From Micromonospora lupini str. Lupac 08 (GTDB lineage Bacteria > Actinomycetota > Actinomycetes > Mycobacteriales > Micromonosporaceae): DNA of 64,000 nt. Position 1 is the stretch's first letter; every line of letters begins with the position of its first letter. Location of the stretch: NCBI RefSeq assembly GCF_000297395.2, contig NZ_HF570108.1, positions 7,018,514-7,082,513 of the forward strand, in the 5' to 3' direction. A model generated the notes under the pieces. It was not told the DNA's origin and did no database searches. It was given only the letters and a program-made list of their open reading frames with translations. Shown in pieces: positions 1-9,431 of the stretch. The translations under genes were made by a program, and so were the position numbers.

Positions 1-137
1 CGGTCGATCCAGGGCAGGTGCACGGCATGGCGCACCGGGTCGGCGAGCGCCCACATGCTCATGACCGTCTCGTTGGCCGGTGACACGACGAGCCGCACTC
101 CCGCCACGTCGGCCAGACTGAACCGCAACTCCGACAC
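1..137 (-). CDS. ArsR-family-like transcriptional regulator, N-terminal fragment
   Basis: The minus strand reads from a GTG at 137 through 45 codons, open to the left window edge. The visible protein starts VSELRFSLADVAGVRLVVSP and continues with NETVMSMWALADP. This N-terminal pattern resembles the DUF5937/ArsR-like winged-helix regulators of actinobacteria, whose HTH domain would lie beyond the edge. It is divergent from the MFS gene at 215, with 77 bases between the starts, so it may control that transporter. Only the N-terminus is visible, so the family call is provisional. Confidence 0.55.
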   Translation of the reverse strand, partial: MSELRFSLADVAGVRLVVSPANETVMSMWALADPVRHAVHLPWID

Positions 138-214
138 ACGCACCCCCGAAGCAGGATTCGGTCCAGCCTAAAAGGCTCGACCGACCTCGTGGGGGCACGG
201 TTCACTTCCCGGCC

Positions 215-1486
215 ATGGGGACCAGAGACACCATTCGTACCGCAGTCCGAGACGTCGTACCGCCGGCCGGGCTGACCCGCGCCCTGGCCGTGCAGGCCAT
301 GGTCTACGCCGTCGGCAGCGGGCTGTTCCACGCCGGAAGCGCCGTCTTCTTCACCCGGGCGCTCGGGCTCAGCGCCGCCCAGGTCGGGCTGGGGCTGTCC
401 ATCGCGGCGGGGGTGTCGCTGCTGGGCACGGTGCCGCTGGGCGGGCTCACCGACCGGTACGGACCGCAGCGGGTCTGGGTGGTGGGGTCGGTGCTGAACG
501 CGGCGCTGTTCGCGACCTACCCGTTCGTGGGCGGCTTCGCCGGCTTCCTCGCCGTGGTGGTGGCGCTGGCCGGCGTGGACGCCGCTGTCGGCGTGGCCCG
601 GCAGGTCTACTCGATCAACGCGCTCCCGCCTGCCGAACGGGTCACCGCGATGGCGTACCAGCGCTCGTCGCTGAACGTCGGCTTCGGGCTCGGCGCGGTG
701 ATCAGCGGCCTGGTGCTGGCGGTGGACACGATCACGGCGTACCGGGGAATGGTCTGGTTCATCGCGACGGTCTTCCTCGTGACGGCCCTGTTCGTGTGGC
801 GACTGCCCCGGCCGCCGCAGGTGGCCCGACGGGCGGAGCCGATGGGTCGGCTCGCCGTGCTGCGGGACCGCCCGTTCATGGCGGTGTCCCTGCTGTCCGG
901 GCTGCTCACCGCGCACCAGGTGCTCTACCTGACGGTCATGCCGCTGTGGATCCTCACCCACACCGACGCCCCGAAGACGGTGATCGCCGGACTGGTGCTG
1001 CTCAACACGATCCTGATCGTGCTGCTCCAGGTACGCGTCAGCCGGGGCACGGACACCGCGGCGGGCGCGGCGCGGGCCTCCCGCCGGGGTGGACTGCTGG
1101 TCGCCCTGGCCTGCCTGGTCCTGCCCATCTCCGGGATGACCCGGGGCCTGCTCACCGTGGTGGTGCTGGTGGCCGCCGCGTTGCTGCTGATCCTGGCCGA
1201 GCTGATCGAGTCGGCGGGCACCTGGGGGCTCACCGCCACCCTGCCGCCGGCCGGCGAACGCGGCGCGTACGTGGGGGCGCTCGGGCTCGGCGTGCAGCTG
1301 CAGTACCTGATCGCCCCGGCCGGACTGACCGCGCTCGGGGTGACCACCGGCGGGTGGGGTTGGTTACCGACGGCAGCGATCTTCGTGCTGGTGGCGGCGG
1401 CGATCGTGCCCACGGTGGCCTGGGCGCAACGGACGCCGAGGCTTGGTGCCGAGGCCCCGGACCCGGACATGACACCGGTCCCATAG
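215..1486 (+). CDS. MFS transporter
   Basis: A 423-residue integral membrane protein with about 12 hydrophobic segments, typical of major facilitator exporters. The loop after the second helix carries the MFS signature (GGLTDRYGPQRVW, about residues 73-85). The start is the ATG at 215; no strong Shine-Dalgarno lies directly upstream, so a nearby start is possible. The gene is divergent from an ArsR-like regulator, which suggests regulated efflux, but the substrate cannot be told from sequence. It ends about 35 bases before the leuA leader promoter. Confidence 0.85.
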   Translation: MGTRDTIRTAVRDVVPPAGLTRALAVQAMVYAVGSGLFHAGSAVFFTRALGLSAAQVGLGLSIAAGVSLLGTVPLGGLTDRYGPQRVWVVGSVLNAALFATYPFVGGFAGFLAVVVALAGVDAAVGVARQVYSINALPPAERVTAMAYQRSSLNVGFGLGAVISGLVLAVDTITAYRGMVWFIATVFLVTALFVWRLPRPPQVARRAEPMGRLAVLRDRPFMAVSLLSGLLTAHQVLYLTVMPLWILTHTDAPKTVIAGLVLLNTILIVLLQVRVSRGTDTAAGAARASRRGGLLVALACLVLPISGMTRGLLTVVVLVAAALLLILAELIESAGTWGLTATLPPAGERGAYVGALGLGVQLQYLIAPAGLTALGVTTGGWGWLPTAAIFVLVAAAIVPTVAWAQRTPRLGAEAPDPDMTPVP

Positions 1487-1509
1487 TCCGGACCAGCCTT
1501 TCCACCCTC

Positions 1510-1536
1510 CCCTACATCACGTAGGGTGACCTGGTC
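1510..1536 (+). promoter_or_regulatory. Candidate leuA leader promoter
   Basis: TAGGGT at 1522-1527 fits the actinobacterial -10 consensus TANNNT. It overlaps a 6-bp inverted repeat (CCCTAC at 1510-1515, GTAGGG at 1521-1526). No convincing -35 is visible. A start point 6-9 bases after the -10 would fall at about 1534-1536, directly before the leader ATG at 1537, so the leader peptide may be translated from a leaderless transcript. This is inference from spacing. Confidence 0.5.
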
Positions 1537-1581
1537 ATGTGGCGGGCGCTTCTCCTCCTTAGCCGCCGCGACGAGGCCTGA
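1537..1581 (+). CDS. Leucine leader peptide for leuA attenuation
   Basis: A 14-codon ORF (MWRALLLLSRRDEA) lies 142 bases before leuA. It contains four consecutive leucine codons, CTT CTC CTC CTT, none of them the CTG that dominates in neighbouring genes. Its last codons form the left arm of an 11-bp hairpin. Ribosome-mediated attenuation of leuA by leucine-rich leader peptides is known in Actinobacteria. When charged tRNA-Leu is scarce the ribosome should stall on the Leu run and change the downstream fold. The peptide has no expected function of its own. Confidence 0.82.
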   Translation: MWRALLLLSRRDEA

Positions 1582-1602
1582 CCGGCCGGCACCTCGTCGC
1601 GG
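1566..1602 (+). promoter_or_regulatory. leuA attenuator hairpin
   Basis: Perfect 11-bp inverted repeat: CCGCGACGAGG (1566-1576) and CCTCGTCGCGG (1592-1602), with a 15-base loop containing CCGGCCGG. The left arm overlaps the 3' end of the leader peptide gene, so its folding depends on ribosome position. There is no clear U-run, which is common for high-GC attenuators. A smaller CCGAG/CTCGG stem follows at 1628-1643. Which stem is terminator and which antiterminator cannot be settled by eye. Confidence 0.65.
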
Positions 1603-1723
1603 AGTCGCTTCGCGCCGTCCAGCACATCCGAGTTTCTTCTCGGCGCCGCCGCGCACCGTCGCCCGGCAGCGCGCCGACACCTTCCGATCTGCTGACGCCA
1701 CATGTTCCAGGGAGCACTCTGAG

Positions 1724-3475
1724 ATGGCTCAACCTGTCACCGACGCCGAGACCGATCCGATCGCCCGGCAGCGCCCCAGCCAGATGCCGTACCACCGCTA
1801 CCAGCCGTACCGGGAGCAGTTCCGGATCGACCTGCCGGACCGCACCTGGCCCACCCGCACCGTCGACGCCGCGCCGCGCTGGTGCGCGGTCGACCTGCGC
1901 GACGGCAACCAGGCCCTGATCGACCCGATGTCGCCCGAGCGCAAGCGGCGGATGTTCCAGCTGCTCGTGCAGATGGGCTACAAGGAGATCGAGGTCGGCT
2001 TCCCGTCGGCCAGCCAGACCGACTTCGACTTCGTCCGGCAGCTCATCGAGCAGGACATGATCCCGGACGACGTGACCATCCAGGTGCTCACCCAGTGCCG
2101 GGAGCACCTGATCGACCGGACGTTCGAGTCGCTGCGCGGCGCGAAGCGGGCCATCGTGCACTTCTACAACTCGACCTCCACCCTCCAGCGGCGGGTGGTC
2201 TTCGGCCTGGACCGCGACGGCATCGCCGACATCGCCACCACCGGCGCCCGGCTCTGCCAGAAGTACGCCGAGATCCACACCCCGGACACGGAGATCTTCT
2301 ACGAGTACTCGCCGGAGTCGTACACGGGCACCGAGCTGGAGTACGCGCTTGAGGTCTGCTCGCGGGTGATCGACGTGATCGACCCGACGCCGGACCGGCC
2401 GCTGATCATCAACCTGCCGGCCACCGTCGAGATGGCCACCCCCAACGTGTACGCCGACTCGATCGAGTGGATGCACAGGCACCTGCCGCGCCGCGACAGC
2501 GTGATCCTGAGCCTGCACCCGCACAACGACCGGGGCACCGGCGTCGCCGCCGCCGAGCTGGGCCTGCTGGCCGGCGCGGACCGGATCGAGGGCTGCCTGT
2601 TCGGCAACGGCGAGCGCACCGGCAACGTCGACCTGGTGACGCTGGGCCTCAACCTCTTCTCCCAGGGCATCGATCCGATGATCGACTTCTCGAACATCGA
2701 CGAGATCCGGCGCGCCGTCGAGTACTGCAACCAACTGCCGGTGCACGAGCGCCACCCGTACGCCGGTGACCTGGTCTACACCGCCTTCTCCGGCTCCCAC
2801 CAGGACGCCATCAAGAAGGGCTTCGACGCCCTCGCCGCCGACGCGTCGGCCGCCGGTGTGCCGATGGACGAGCACACCTGGGCGGTTCCGTACCTGCCGA
2901 TCGACCCGAAGGACCTGGGCCGCACCTATGAGGCGGTCATCCGGGTCAACTCGCAGTCCGGCAAGGGCGGCGTCGCGTACATCATGAAGAGCGAGCACCA
3001 GCTGGACCTGCCCCGCCGGCTCCAGATCGAGTTCTCCGGCGTCGTGCAGCAGGTCACCGACCACGACGGCGGCGAGGTCGACCCGCGTGCCATGTGGGAG
3101 ATCTTCGCGACGCACTACCTGCTCGACCACCAGCCGAACCCGGCGGTCCGGTTCGGCGGCTACACGATCGGCACCAGCGACGGCAAGGTCGAGATCGAGG
3201 CGCAGGTCGGCGTGGGCGGCGAGCAGCGCTCGCTCGCCGCGGTCGGCAACGGCCCCATCGACGCGTACGTCAACGCGCTCCAGGCGGTCGGTGTGGCCGT
3301 GCGGGTGCTCGACTACCACGAGCACGCGCTGTCCTCCGGTGGGGACGCGCAGGCCGCCGCCTACGTGGAGTGCGAGGTGGACGGTCGGACGGTCTGGGGT
3401 GTCGGCACCGACGCCAACATCGTCACCGCGTCGATCAAGGCGGTCACCAGCGCCGTCAACCGCGCCCGCGGCTGA
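1724..3475 (+). CDS. leuA: 2-isopropylmalate synthase
   Basis: Catalyses condensation of acetyl-CoA with 2-ketoisovalerate, the committed step of leucine biosynthesis. The protein is 583 residues from the ATG at 1724, consistent with the long actinobacterial LeuA; the frame is open further upstream but that part runs through the leader region. The family motif LRDGNQALIDPM and the second signature HPHNDRGTGVAAAELGLLAG are present, followed by GNGERTGNVDL. The C-terminal ~140 residues match the position of the LeuA allosteric (leucine-binding) dimer domain. Expression is probably controlled by the leader peptide and hairpin at 1537-1602. It is monocistronic and ends at a bidirectional hairpin. 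Confidence 0.96.
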   Translation: MAQPVTDAETDPIARQRPSQMPYHRYQPYREQFRIDLPDRTWPTRTVDAAPRWCAVDLRDGNQALIDPMSPERKRRMFQLLVQMGYKEIEVGFPSASQTDFDFVRQLIEQDMIPDDVTIQVLTQCREHLIDRTFESLRGAKRAIVHFYNSTSTLQRRVVFGLDRDGIADIATTGARLCQKYAEIHTPDTEIFYEYSPESYTGTELEYALEVCSRVIDVIDPTPDRPLIINLPATVEMATPNVYADSIEWMHRHLPRRDSVILSLHPHNDRGTGVAAAELGLLAGADRIEGCLFGNGERTGNVDLVTLGLNLFSQGIDPMIDFSNIDEIRRAVEYCNQLPVHERHPYAGDLVYTAFSGSHQDAIKKGFDALAADASAAGVPMDEHTWAVPYLPIDPKDLGRTYEAVIRVNSQSGKGGVAYIMKSEHQLDLPRRLQIEFSGVVQQVTDHDGGEVDPRAMWEIFATHYLLDHQPNPAVRFGGYTIGTSDGKVEIEAQVGVGGEQRSLAAVGNGPIDAYVNALQAVGVAVRVLDYHEHALSSGGDAQAAAYVECEVDGRTVWGVGTDANIVTASIKAVTSAVNRARG

Positions 3476-3489
3476 GGTCACGCGCCGCG

Positions 3490-3517
3490 CCCCCGAGGTG
3501 GTTCGCTACCTCGGGGG
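3490..3517. terminator. Bidirectional terminator between leuA and MFS gene
   Basis: Perfect 10-bp stem, CCCCCGAGGT (3490-3499) and ACCTCGGGGG (3508-3517), with an 8-base loop. It sits between the convergent ends of leuA and the DHA2 transporter and contains the transporter stop codon (3506-3508). There is no U-run. Confidence 0.7.
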
Positions 3518-4999
3518 TGTGGCGGCGGGCATCGAGTGACAGGGCTGCGACGGCGGGGCCGCCCGGGGCGGGCGGTGCACAAGCACGAGGGCCAGCACCG
3601 CGCCGGCCAGCAGCAGCCCCGCACACCAGGCCAGCGCTCCCCGGAACGCGTCGGTCAGCTCGGTCTTCTGCTCGTACCCGCCGCCGGAGAGGCCGACAAG
3701 CAGCGGCAGCGCGGCCACCGCGAGCAGACCGCCGGCACGGGACGCGGCGTTGTTGAAGCCGCTGGCCACCCCGGAGAACCGGTCCTCGACGGCCGCGAGC
3801 ACCGAGGCGGTCAGCGGCGCCACCACCAGGGTCAGTCCGAGGCCGAAGAGCAGCACGCCGGGCAGCACGTCGGTCCAGTACGACGCGCCCGGGCCGACGC
3901 CGCGCAGCAGCAGCAGACCGACGGCGGCCACCACCGGCCCGACGGCCAGCGGCAGCCGAGGGCCGATCCGCGCCGACAGCGCGCCCGCCCGCGCCGACCC
4001 GACGAGCAGCAGCACCGTCATCGGCAGCAGCGCGATCCCGGTGCGGAAGGCCGACCACTCGACCACGTTCTGCAGGTAGACGGCGAAGAAGAACGTGAAC
4101 CCGTTGAGCGCCGCGTAGACCACGACGGTGAAGATGTTCAGGACGGAGAAGAGCCGGCTGCCGAACAGCCCGGTGGGCAGCATCGCCGTGTCGCCGCGCC
4201 GCCGTTCCACGAGCACGAAGGCCACCGCGGCAAGCACCCCGACCAGCGCGGCGATCAGCACCGACGCCGAGGCGAAGCCCCGCGCGGGCGCGTCGATCAG
4301 GGCGTACGTGACACCGGCGAGCGCGAGCGCGCCGAGCAGCGCCCCGGCCACGTCGAACCGGCGTCGCGTCCGGCCCGGCCCGTGCGTCCGGGAGGCGTTC
4401 TCGTCCCGGCTCTCCGGCACCCAGCGGGCGGTGGCAAGCACCACAAGCACGGCGATCGGCACGTTCAGGAAGAAGATCCACCGCCACGACAGCGCGTCGA
4501 TCAGCCAGCCACCGAGGAACGGGCCCAGCGCGGTGGACACACCGGACAACCCGGCCCAGGCGCCGATCGCCTTTCCCCGGTCGTCCGGGTGAAAGCTGGC
4601 CTGGAGCACCGACAGGGAACCCGGGGTGAGCAGTGCCCCGCCGGCGCCCTGGAGGAACCGGGCCCCGATCAGCCAACCGGTGCCCTGGGACAGCCCGCAC
4701 AGCACCGACGCCAGGGTGAACCACACCACCCCGATCAGGAAGACCCGTCGTCGGCCGAAGCGGTCCCCGAGCGCCCCGCCGAGCAGCACGAACGCCGCCA
4801 GCATCAGCAGGTAGCCGTTCACGGTCCACTGGAGATCGGCCACGTCGGCCCCGAGATCCTGGCCGAGTTTCGGCAGCGCCACGTTGACGACTGTGCTGTC
4901 GAGGAAGACCATGCCGGAGGCGAGCACCGCGGCGAGCAGCGTCCCCCGGCCGGCGGCGGTGCCCATTCTAAGAGCGGGCGACGGTACGGCAGTGGTCAT
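3506..4999 (-). CDS. DHA2-family MFS drug exporter (EmrB/QacA-like)
   Basis: A 497-residue, probably 14-helix transporter. The N-terminus carries the DHA2 motif ASGMVFLDSTVVNVALPKLG, followed by QWTVNGYLLMLAAFVLLGG and the motif-A loop GDRFGRRRVFLIGV. The ORF stays open upstream, but MTTAVPSPALRMG at 4999 is the natural start because the family homology begins directly after it. Export of drugs or toxic metabolites by proton antiport is inferred from the family; no substrate can be assigned. The gene is divergent from the lipoprotein gene at 5107. Confidence 0.9.
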   Translation of the reverse strand: MTTAVPSPALRMGTAAGRGTLLAAVLASGMVFLDSTVVNVALPKLGQDLGADVADLQWTVNGYLLMLAAFVLLGGALGDRFGRRRVFLIGVVWFTLASVLCGLSQGTGWLIGARFLQGAGGALLTPGSLSVLQASFHPDDRGKAIGAWAGLSGVSTALGPFLGGWLIDALSWRWIFFLNVPIAVLVVLATARWVPESRDENASRTHGPGRTRRRFDVAGALLGALALAGVTYALIDAPARGFASASVLIAALVGVLAAVAFVLVERRRGDTAMLPTGLFGSRLFSVLNIFTVVVYAALNGFTFFFAVYLQNVVEWSAFRTGIALLPMTVLLLVGSARAGALSARIGPRLPLAVGPVVAAVGLLLLRGVGPGASYWTDVLPGVLLFGLGLTLVVAPLTASVLAAVEDRFSGVASGFNNAASRAGGLLAVAALPLLVGLSGGGYEQKTELTDAFRGALAWCAGLLLAGAVLALVLVHRPPRAAPPSQPCHSMPAATPPR

Positions 5000-5106
5000 C
5001 TCACCAATCTGCCTTGCAGGATGTGGGAGACGCCACGAAACGCCGAAACCGTGCCCGGGTACTGTGCGCAATCGCCGGGAGCCCGCAAGCTGGAGAGGTG
5101 TCGTCT

Positions 5107-5748
5107 GTGCGTACCAGATCAGGACCGCGCGCGGCGGTGACCGCGCTCGTCGCGGCGCTGGCGCTCGGCGTAGCCGGTTGCGTCCCTCCGGACGAGACGG
5201 GAACGCCGCCGCCACCGACGGACGGCGGCAACGCGGCGCAGCAGTTGGGCCAGTTGACAGTCGCCACCGCCGGCTCGATGAAGGGCTACAGCCGCGAGCA
5301 CTTCCCGCACTGGCGGAACACCGGGAAGAACTGCGACGTGCGGGACAGCATCCTGCAACGCGACGGCAAGGACGTGAAGCTGTCCGGTTGCAACGTCGTC
5401 GGCGGTCGCTGGGAGAGCGCGTACGACGGCCGCAGTGCCACCGATCCCTCCGACGTGGACATCGACCACATGGTGCCGTTGGCCAACGCGTGGCGCTCGG
5501 GCGCCGACGAGTGGGACGACGCGAAGCGCGGCGACTTCGCCAACGACACGACCCGGCCGCAGCTCCTCGCGGTTTCCGCGTCCTCCAATCGGGCAAAGGG
5601 TGACCAGGACCCGTCCCAGTGGAAACCGGCGAACCGGTCGTACTGGTGCCAGTACGCCAAAGACTGGGTGACGGTCAAGCACCACTGGCGGCTGACGGTG
5701 ACAAGTGCCGAGAAGGCCGCCCTGACCGACATGCTGGAGGGCTGCTGA
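5107..5748 (+). CDS. Secreted HNH-endonuclease-like lipoprotein (DUF1524/GmrSD C-terminal type)
   Basis: 213 residues from the GTG at 5107, chosen because GGAGAG at 5092-5097 lies 9 bases upstream. The N-terminus is a lipoprotein signal (RTRSGPRAAV, hydrophobic stretch, lipobox GVAGC). The mature part has a conserved NCDVRDSILQRD segment, the catalytic-type motif DVDIDHMVPLANAW and the downstream SSNRAKGDQDPSQWKP, as in DUF1524 His-Asn-His families. It is probably an extracellular, membrane-anchored nuclease; activity is inferred. Its stop overlaps the next ATG (TGATG), indicating translational coupling. Confidence 0.83.
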   Translation: MRTRSGPRAAVTALVAALALGVAGCVPPDETGTPPPPTDGGNAAQQLGQLTVATAGSMKGYSREHFPHWRNTGKNCDVRDSILQRDGKDVKLSGCNVVGGRWESAYDGRSATDPSDVDIDHMVPLANAWRSGADEWDDAKRGDFANDTTRPQLLAVSASSNRAKGDQDPSQWKPANRSYWCQYAKDWVTVKHHWRLTVTSAEKAALTDMLEGC

Positions 5749-6140
5749 TGAGCGAGGGAGCCGTGACAGGCGGCGAGGCGAAAGGTGACACAGGCCCGGC
5801 CGCCGCGGGCATGACCGCGGATGGCAGCGCCGAACCCTCGGCCGCGGTGCCGGGGGCCGGCATGGTCGCGGACTCCGACGGCGCCGGTGGCGCGCAGAGC
5901 CGCACTGCCGACATCGTGCCCGGTCCGGGTGGGGTGATGACCGACGAGGTCGGGGTGGTCACCGGCGAGTTGACCCTCCGCACCGAGTACGCCGACGGCA
6001 AGGTCACGCTGCGGGTCCAGTACAAGGATGCGGACGAGTGGTACGCGGTGACCGGCGGCTCGGTCCCGCTCGCCGACCCGGCGGGGCTGGACGCGGTGCA
6101 CGCCGTGGCGGTGGCCCTGCTGCACCGCCCGGAGGGCTGA
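5748..6140 (+). CDS. Hypothetical protein
   Basis: 130 residues; the ATG at 5748 shares its first base with the stop of the HNH lipoprotein gene. The N-terminal half is low-complexity (Gly/Ala/Asp-rich, apparently disordered) with no signal peptide. The C-terminal ~65 residues look folded, with alternating hydrophobics (GELTLRTEYADGKVTLRVQY). No family is recognised. Coupled translation suggests a partner, for example a cytoplasmic immunity or accessory protein for the nuclease, but nothing in the sequence proves this. Confidence 0.7.
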   Translation: MSEGAVTGGEAKGDTGPAAAGMTADGSAEPSAAVPGAGMVADSDGAGGAQSRTADIVPGPGGVMTDEVGVVTGELTLRTEYADGKVTLRVQYKDADEWYAVTGGSVPLADPAGLDAVHAVAVALLHRPEG

Positions 6141-6170
6141 CACCACAGCCGGCACCGTCGACCCGTGCTG

Positions 6171-6209
6171 CAACCGGGGGCCGTCCTGTGACAGGACGGC
6201 CCCCGGTTG
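6171..6209. terminator. Strong hairpin between convergent genes
   Basis: Perfect 18-bp stem, left arm 6171-6188 (CAACCGGGGGCCGTCCTG) and right arm 6192-6209, with a 3-base loop TGA. It lies between the convergent ends of the hypothetical gene (6140) and the oppF gene (6243), and probably terminates both. Confidence 0.8.
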
Positions 6210-6242
6210 GCGTCACGGCGCCGCGATCACCTCACTGTCGCA

Positions 6243-7339
<1,097 letters not shown>

Positions 7340-7343
<4 letters not shown>

Positions 7344-8326
7344 CGGACCGTCACCTCCTCGGAAACGGGGTTGTTGCAGCGCAGGTCGCCGCCGGTGGCG
7401 GTGGGCTCGAGCGGCGGCGGCCCCTCCAGGCACGCGTCCACGACGTTGTCGCAGCGCGGGGCGAACGCGCACCCCTCGGTCCACGGGATGTTGTCGGAGA
7501 CCGACCCACGGATCGCGTGCAGCCGCTCACCGCGCGGGGAGTCCAGCCGTGGCACCGAGTTGAGCAGTCCATGGGTGTACGGGTGCCGGGCGTGCGCGAA
7601 CAGCTCGTGCCGTCGGGCCCGCTCCACGACCTTGCCGCCGTAGAGCACGTTGACGGTGTCACAGAGGCCGGCCACCACGCCCAGGTCGTGCGTGATCATC
7701 ACGAGCGCGGTGCCAGTGTCGTCGACCAACTGCTTGAGCAGGGTGAGGATCTGCGCCTGAATGGTCACGTCGAGCGCGGTGGTCGGCTCGTCGGCGATCA
7801 GCAGTCGGGGCTTGCAGGCCAGGGCGATGGCGATAAGCGCGCGCTGGCGCATCCCGCCGGAGATCTGGTGCGGGTACTCGCTGAGGCGCCGTTGCGGGTC
7901 GGGAATCCCGACGGCGTCGAGCAGGTCCCGCGCCTCCCGTAGCGCCTGCTTGCGGTCCCGGCCCTGGTGGCGTTCCAGCACCTCGGCCACCTGGACGCCG
8001 ATCGGGATGACCGGGTTCAACGACGACAGCGGGTCCTGGAAGATCATGCTGATCTCGCGGCCGCGCCTGTCGCGCATGTCGTTCGGTCGCAGCTTCAGCA
8101 GGTCGGTGCCGTCGAAGAGCACCTCGCCGCCGACCTTGTTGCCCCGCTTGGGCAGCAGGCCCATGATGGCCAGGCTGGTCACGCTCTTGCCGCAGCCGGA
8201 CTCGCCGACCAGGCCGACGGTCTGGCCCGGCTCCACGGTGAAGCTGACCTTGTCGACGGCGGTGAAGGGCCGCTCGCCCCGCCGCTGGAACACGACGCTC
8301 AGGTCTCGGACGTCGAGCAGGCTCAT
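7340..8326 (-). CDS. oppD: Peptide ABC transporter ATP-binding protein (OppD/DppD type)
   Basis: 328 residues from the ATG at 8326 (MSLLDVRDLSVVFQRRGE). It has Walker A GLVGESGCGKSVTSLAIMG, signature QISGGMRQRALIAIALA, Walker B LLIADEPTTALD, and the C-terminal OppD/F extension with CAFAPRCDNVVDAC. It forms the ABC heterodimer with OppF and overlaps its start by 4 bases (ATGA). 55 bases separate it from the oppC stop. Confidence 0.92.
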
Positions 8327-8381
8327 CGGGTCACTTCCTCTCGCCGACTCACGCCGGCAGTGCTGATTGCGCCCACCGCGG

Positions 8382-9431
8382 TCACCGCCGGTTCTTCGGG
8401 TCGATCGCCTCGCGCATCGCCTCACCCAGCAGGGTGAAGCCGAGCGCGACCACGATGATCGCGAGCGCCGGGTAGTACGCCAGCTCCGGGCGGACCTCGA
8501 AGTAGCGCTGACCGTCCACGCCGAGCATCAGGCCCCACTCGGCCCGGTTGATGTCCGGGTCACCGAGACCCAGGAAGGAGAGCGCCGCGGCGTCCAGAAT
8601 GGCCACCGCGAAGGTGAGGGTGGCCTGCACGATCACGGCGGTCAGCGAGTTGGGCAGCATGTGCCGCAGCACGATGTTGCGCTCCTTGACGCCGAGCGCG
8701 CGGGCGGCGAGCACGTGGTCGCTCTCCCGCTGGGCCAGCATCGAGCCGCGCAGCAGTCGGGCGAAGATCGGCACGCTCACGATGGCCACCGCGAAGATGA
8801 CTGTCCACTGGCTCGACCGGCTGGCCATCGCGACCAGGGTGATCGCCAGCAGCAGGCTCGGCAGGGCCAGCATCACGTCGGTGAGGCGCATCAGGACGAC
8901 GTCGACCCAGCCACCGAAGGCACCGGCGATCGCGCCGATCAGCACGCCGAGGGAGAGACCGATCAGGGTGGCGAGCACACCGACGAACAGGGTCTGCCGC
9001 GCCCCGTAGATCATCCGGGACAGGAAGTCCCGGCCGAGCGGGTCGGAGCCGAACGGGTGCCCGGCGGTGGCGCCCGGGATGCTGTCCACCGTGAGGTTCT
9101 TCGTCAGTTCGTCGAAGCGCTGCACCGGATCGTGCGGGGCGATCAGCGGGGCGAAGATCGCCACCAGGATGAACAGTCCGACGATGCTGGCACCGACGAT
9201 GGCGACCGGGTTGCGCCGCAGCCGGCGTACGGCGTCACGGACGAGGCTGACGCCGCCCCGGTCGGATGCGCTGGCCCGGGCCAGCTCGTCCAGCCGCGCC
9301 TTCTTGCGGTCGCCGAGCACGCCGATGCTGCGCTCGCTCATGCCGGGGCGAGGCTTGTCGTCCCCGCTGCCGGGCTTGTCGTTCCCGCTGCGGGGCGTCG
9401 GCGCTCCGGCCTGGGTGATGGGGTCACTCAT
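8382..9431 (-). CDS. oppC: Peptide ABC transporter permease (OppC/DppC type)
   Basis: 349 residues. A polar, Gly/Pro-rich N-terminal tail of ~70 residues precedes the first membrane segment (NPVAIVGASIVGLFILVAIF). The OppC_N-like segment (HDPVQRFDE) is followed by the five-helix permease core, with the EAA-type loop ALGVKERNIVLRHMLPNSLT. The ATG at 9431 overlaps the oppB stop by 4 bases. Confidence 0.92.
   Translation of the reverse strand: MSDPITQAGAPTPRSGNDKPGSGDDKPRPGMSERSIGVLGDRKKARLDELARASASDRGGVSLVRDAVRRLRRNPVAIVGASIVGLFILVAIFAPLIAPHDPVQRFDELTKNLTVDSIPGATAGHPFGSDPLGRDFLSRMIYGARQTLFVGVLATLIGLSLGVLIGAIAGAFGGWVDVVLMRLTDVMLALPSLLLAITLVAMASRSSQWTVIFAVAIVSVPIFARLLRGSMLAQRESDHVLAARALGVKERNIVLRHMLPNSLTAVIVQATLTFAVAILDAAALSFLGLGDPDINRAEWGLMLGVDGQRYFEVRPELAYYPALAIIVVALGFTLLGEAMREAIDPKNRR

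Noticed and set aside
1559..3481. 640-residue minus-strand ORF opposite leuA
   Set aside because: Antisense to a clear leuA gene; composition (Val/Asp/Arg-rich, no hydrophobic pattern) is the shadow expected of high-GC coding sequence.
3536..5140. 534-residue plus-strand ORF opposite the DHA2 transporter
   Set aside because: Gln/Arg/Gly/His-rich shadow frame of a recognisable membrane protein.
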